Shown one piece after another: positions 63,601 to 64,000 of a stretch of DNA of 64,000 nucleotides (positions within the stretch are counted from its first letter, which is position 1; the number at the start of each line of letters is the position of its first letter). The DNA is from Linanthus parryae (taxonomy: Eukaryota > Streptophyta > Magnoliopsida > Ericales > Polemoniaceae), in NCBI GenBank assembly GCA_023055425.1, contig JALGPY010000006.1:70712127-70776126 (forward strand), written 5' to 3'. Both the position numbers and the translations under genes were made by a program. Below the pieces are notes generated by a model. The model did not search any database and had not been told where the DNA came from. It worked only from the letters and a program-made list of their open reading frames with translations.

Positions 63601-64000
63601 TTCCCAACGCGCAGATCTACCTCCCCTTTAGCCAATCTTTTACTTCTCTTTAGATGCTGCATATTTCGACAAATATGAGATCCACATCCAGTATCTAATA
63701 CCCATGATGTAGAGACAGTTAAATTGACATCTACAACAAAAATACCTGGTGGTGGTGGAATCACTATTCCAAGCCTCTTGTCCTCCAGATATTTTGGGCA
63801 GTTCCTCCTCCAGTGTCCAGGTTGACTACAGTAGTGACATTCACCCTTAGTCACGACCTTGGCAATGGCACCAACAGGCTTAAGGGCTTGTTCCTTGGAC
63901 TTGGCAACTGACTTGCCTTTGCCTTTGGAAGAAGAGGCAAACTTTTTACCCTTTCCTTTATGCACCATCATAATGGCTTTGCCCTTACCCTTATTGATGC
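60648..64000 (-). CDS. gag-pol: Angela-like gag-pol polyprotein, uninterrupted, partial
   Basis: The minus-strand frame is open from 64000 to the stop at 60648 (more than 1110 codons), so gag N-terminus is missing only because of the window edge. Order: zinc knuckle CHYCSQPGHWRRNC, protease LDTGCGSHIC, integrase zinc region (HCRLGHINEKR, CEACLLGK), core with HTDVCGP and RSDRGGEY, RT with QMDDKTAFL and YVDDILLIG, RNase H with GYTDASF, TEAEYIA and DPLTKPL. All integrase and RT landmarks are present except the integrase catalytic Glu: 35 residues after the second Asp, the motif reads NGVSGRRN where element 1 has NGVSERRN. RT and RNase H appear intact, so the protein could reverse transcribe but probably not integrate. 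It is the best preserved copia coding region here. Confidence 0.9.
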   Translation of the reverse strand, partial: INKGKGKAIMMVHKGKGKKFASSSKGKGKSVAKSKEQALKPVGAIAKVVTKGECHYCSQPGHWRRNCPKYLEDKRLGIVIPPPPGIFVVDVNLTVSTSWVLDTGCGSHICRNMQHLKRSKRLAKGEVDLRVGNGAKVAALAIGVCELSLPSGLVLELNNCYFVPAMSRNIISISCLDKEGFIISIKNNCCSFYLNNIHYFSAQLFNGLYVLDLSNPVYNINTKRIKINDLNPAYLWHCRLGHINEKRVSRLHKDGLLDSFDFESYETCEACLLGKMTKSPFNKKGERTSEQLALIHTDVCGPFATPARGGYVYFITFTDDYSRYGFVYLMRAKSESFEVFKEFKNEVEKQLGKSIKALRSDRGGEYLSQEFDDYLRECGIVSQLTPPGTPQWNGVSGRRNRTLLDMVRSMMCQTDLPLSFWGYALLSAAFTINRVPSKSVMKTPYEMWSGRRPTLSFMRIWGCDVYVKRLQSDKLGPKSDKCKFVGYPKETKGYYFYNPTENKVFVARTGVFLEREFVSKEASGRNVEIEEIQEPQITEPIMEHEQESQAVVEPPVQVTQELRRSSRVRQEPERYGLLVTHSGDTMLIDDEPTTYEEAMNGPDSQKWLEAMRSEMESMYTNKVWTLVEPPDGARPIGCKWVFKKKIDMDGNVITYKGRLVAKGFRQIHGIDYDETFSPVAMTKSIRILLAIAAYYDYEIWQMDDKTAFLYGNLLEDVYMIQPEGFEDPKQANKVCKLQRSIYGLKQASRSWNRRFDEVVKEFGFIRNEDESCVYKKVSGSSVAFLVLYVDDILLIGNDIPMLQSVKDWLGKCFSMKDLGEAAYILGIKIYRDRSKRLLGLSQSTYIDKVLKRFNMQDSKKGFLPMSHGITLSKSGCPSNEIEKERMSRIPYASAIGSIMYAMLCTRPDVSYALSMTSRYQSNPGESHWIAVKNILKYLRRTKDAFLMFGGEEELRVRGYTDASFQTDRDDFRSQSGYVFCLNGATVSWKSSKQETVADSTTEAEYIAANGAAKEAVWIRKFVSELGVVPSIADPVELFCDNTGAIAQSKEPRSHQKSKHVLRKFHLIRDIINRGDVRICKIPTDDNLSDPLTKPLTQWKHEGHTRSMGIRDAPDWL

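Larger units (their letters stand above)
59212..64000 (-). mobile_element. Angela-like copia element 2, runs off the window
   Basis: Same family as element 1: 3' LTR (59212-60633), purine tract and gag-pol on the minus strand. It is inserted in the right LTR of the copia chain. Its 5' half, other LTR and second target duplication lie beyond 64000. Confidence 0.9.

Overview
The window looks like repeat-dense intergenic DNA from a flowering plant, most likely a eudicot. I recognise no ordinary single-copy host gene. Nearly all of it can be assigned to transposable elements, many nested inside one another. Plant origin is shown by a Tat-lineage Ty3/gypsy element with a second (archaeal-type) RNase H, Angela-like Ty1/copia elements, a plant L1-type LINE with a DUF4283-like ORF1, Tekay/Del-type long LTRs and a hAT-type MITE. 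The species cannot be named from this.

Layout. (1) 1-15170: a Tat-lineage Ty3/gypsy element on the + strand. It has gag-protease, then pol (RT, RNase H, archaeal-type RNase H, integrase), then an array of 54-bp hairpin-bearing tandem repeats. An antisense block follows, with a small ORF behind its own TATA box and a six-exon plant-mobile-domain (PMD) gene. The element ends in a truncated 3' LTR. (2) 15171-18767: a 5'-truncated + strand copia element with a 3' LTR. (3) 18768-43013: an L1-type LINE on the + strand, split by a hAT-type MITE (23661-24241) and by a roughly 3.8-kb solo LTR of Tekay/Del type (24458-42598). The solo LTR holds a minus-strand copia (25539-39903). That copia holds a gag-only Tekay-like element with giant 3.6-kb LTRs (26374-35443). 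(4) 43014-59211: a minus-strand copia chain, LTR-body-LTR-body-LTR, whose two bodies share LTRs and at least two stop codons. The second body is split by an Angela-like copia (47240-55833). (5) 59212-64000: a second Angela-like copia in the LTR of that chain, with a gag-pol frame open to the window edge but a changed integrase catalytic residue.

Target-site duplications read directly support the nesting: CCAGTCAT/CCAGCCAT (MITE), TTCTT (minus copia), CAGTG (gag-only element), TGGCA (Angela-like 1), and an imperfect ATGAT/ATGCC (solo LTR). Relative age runs from the LINE (oldest), through the solo LTR and minus copia, to the gag-only element. In the other branch the copia chain is older than the two Angela-like insertions.

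The most notable content is the antisense PMD gene. Five short introns (69-81 bp) all have GT-AG ends, and their phases agree once two single-base losses are allowed. The encoded protein would be about 1300 aa, with a PMD domain, a basic/acidic linker and a C-terminal coiled coil. Because the gene is antisense to the element, its introns are not removed from the sense genomic RNA and so survive retrotransposition. How the genes work together: the Tat sense genes supply capsid, protease, RT, RNase H and integrase, while the antisense gene would be transcribed separately, as nuclear mRNA, from the same DNA copy.
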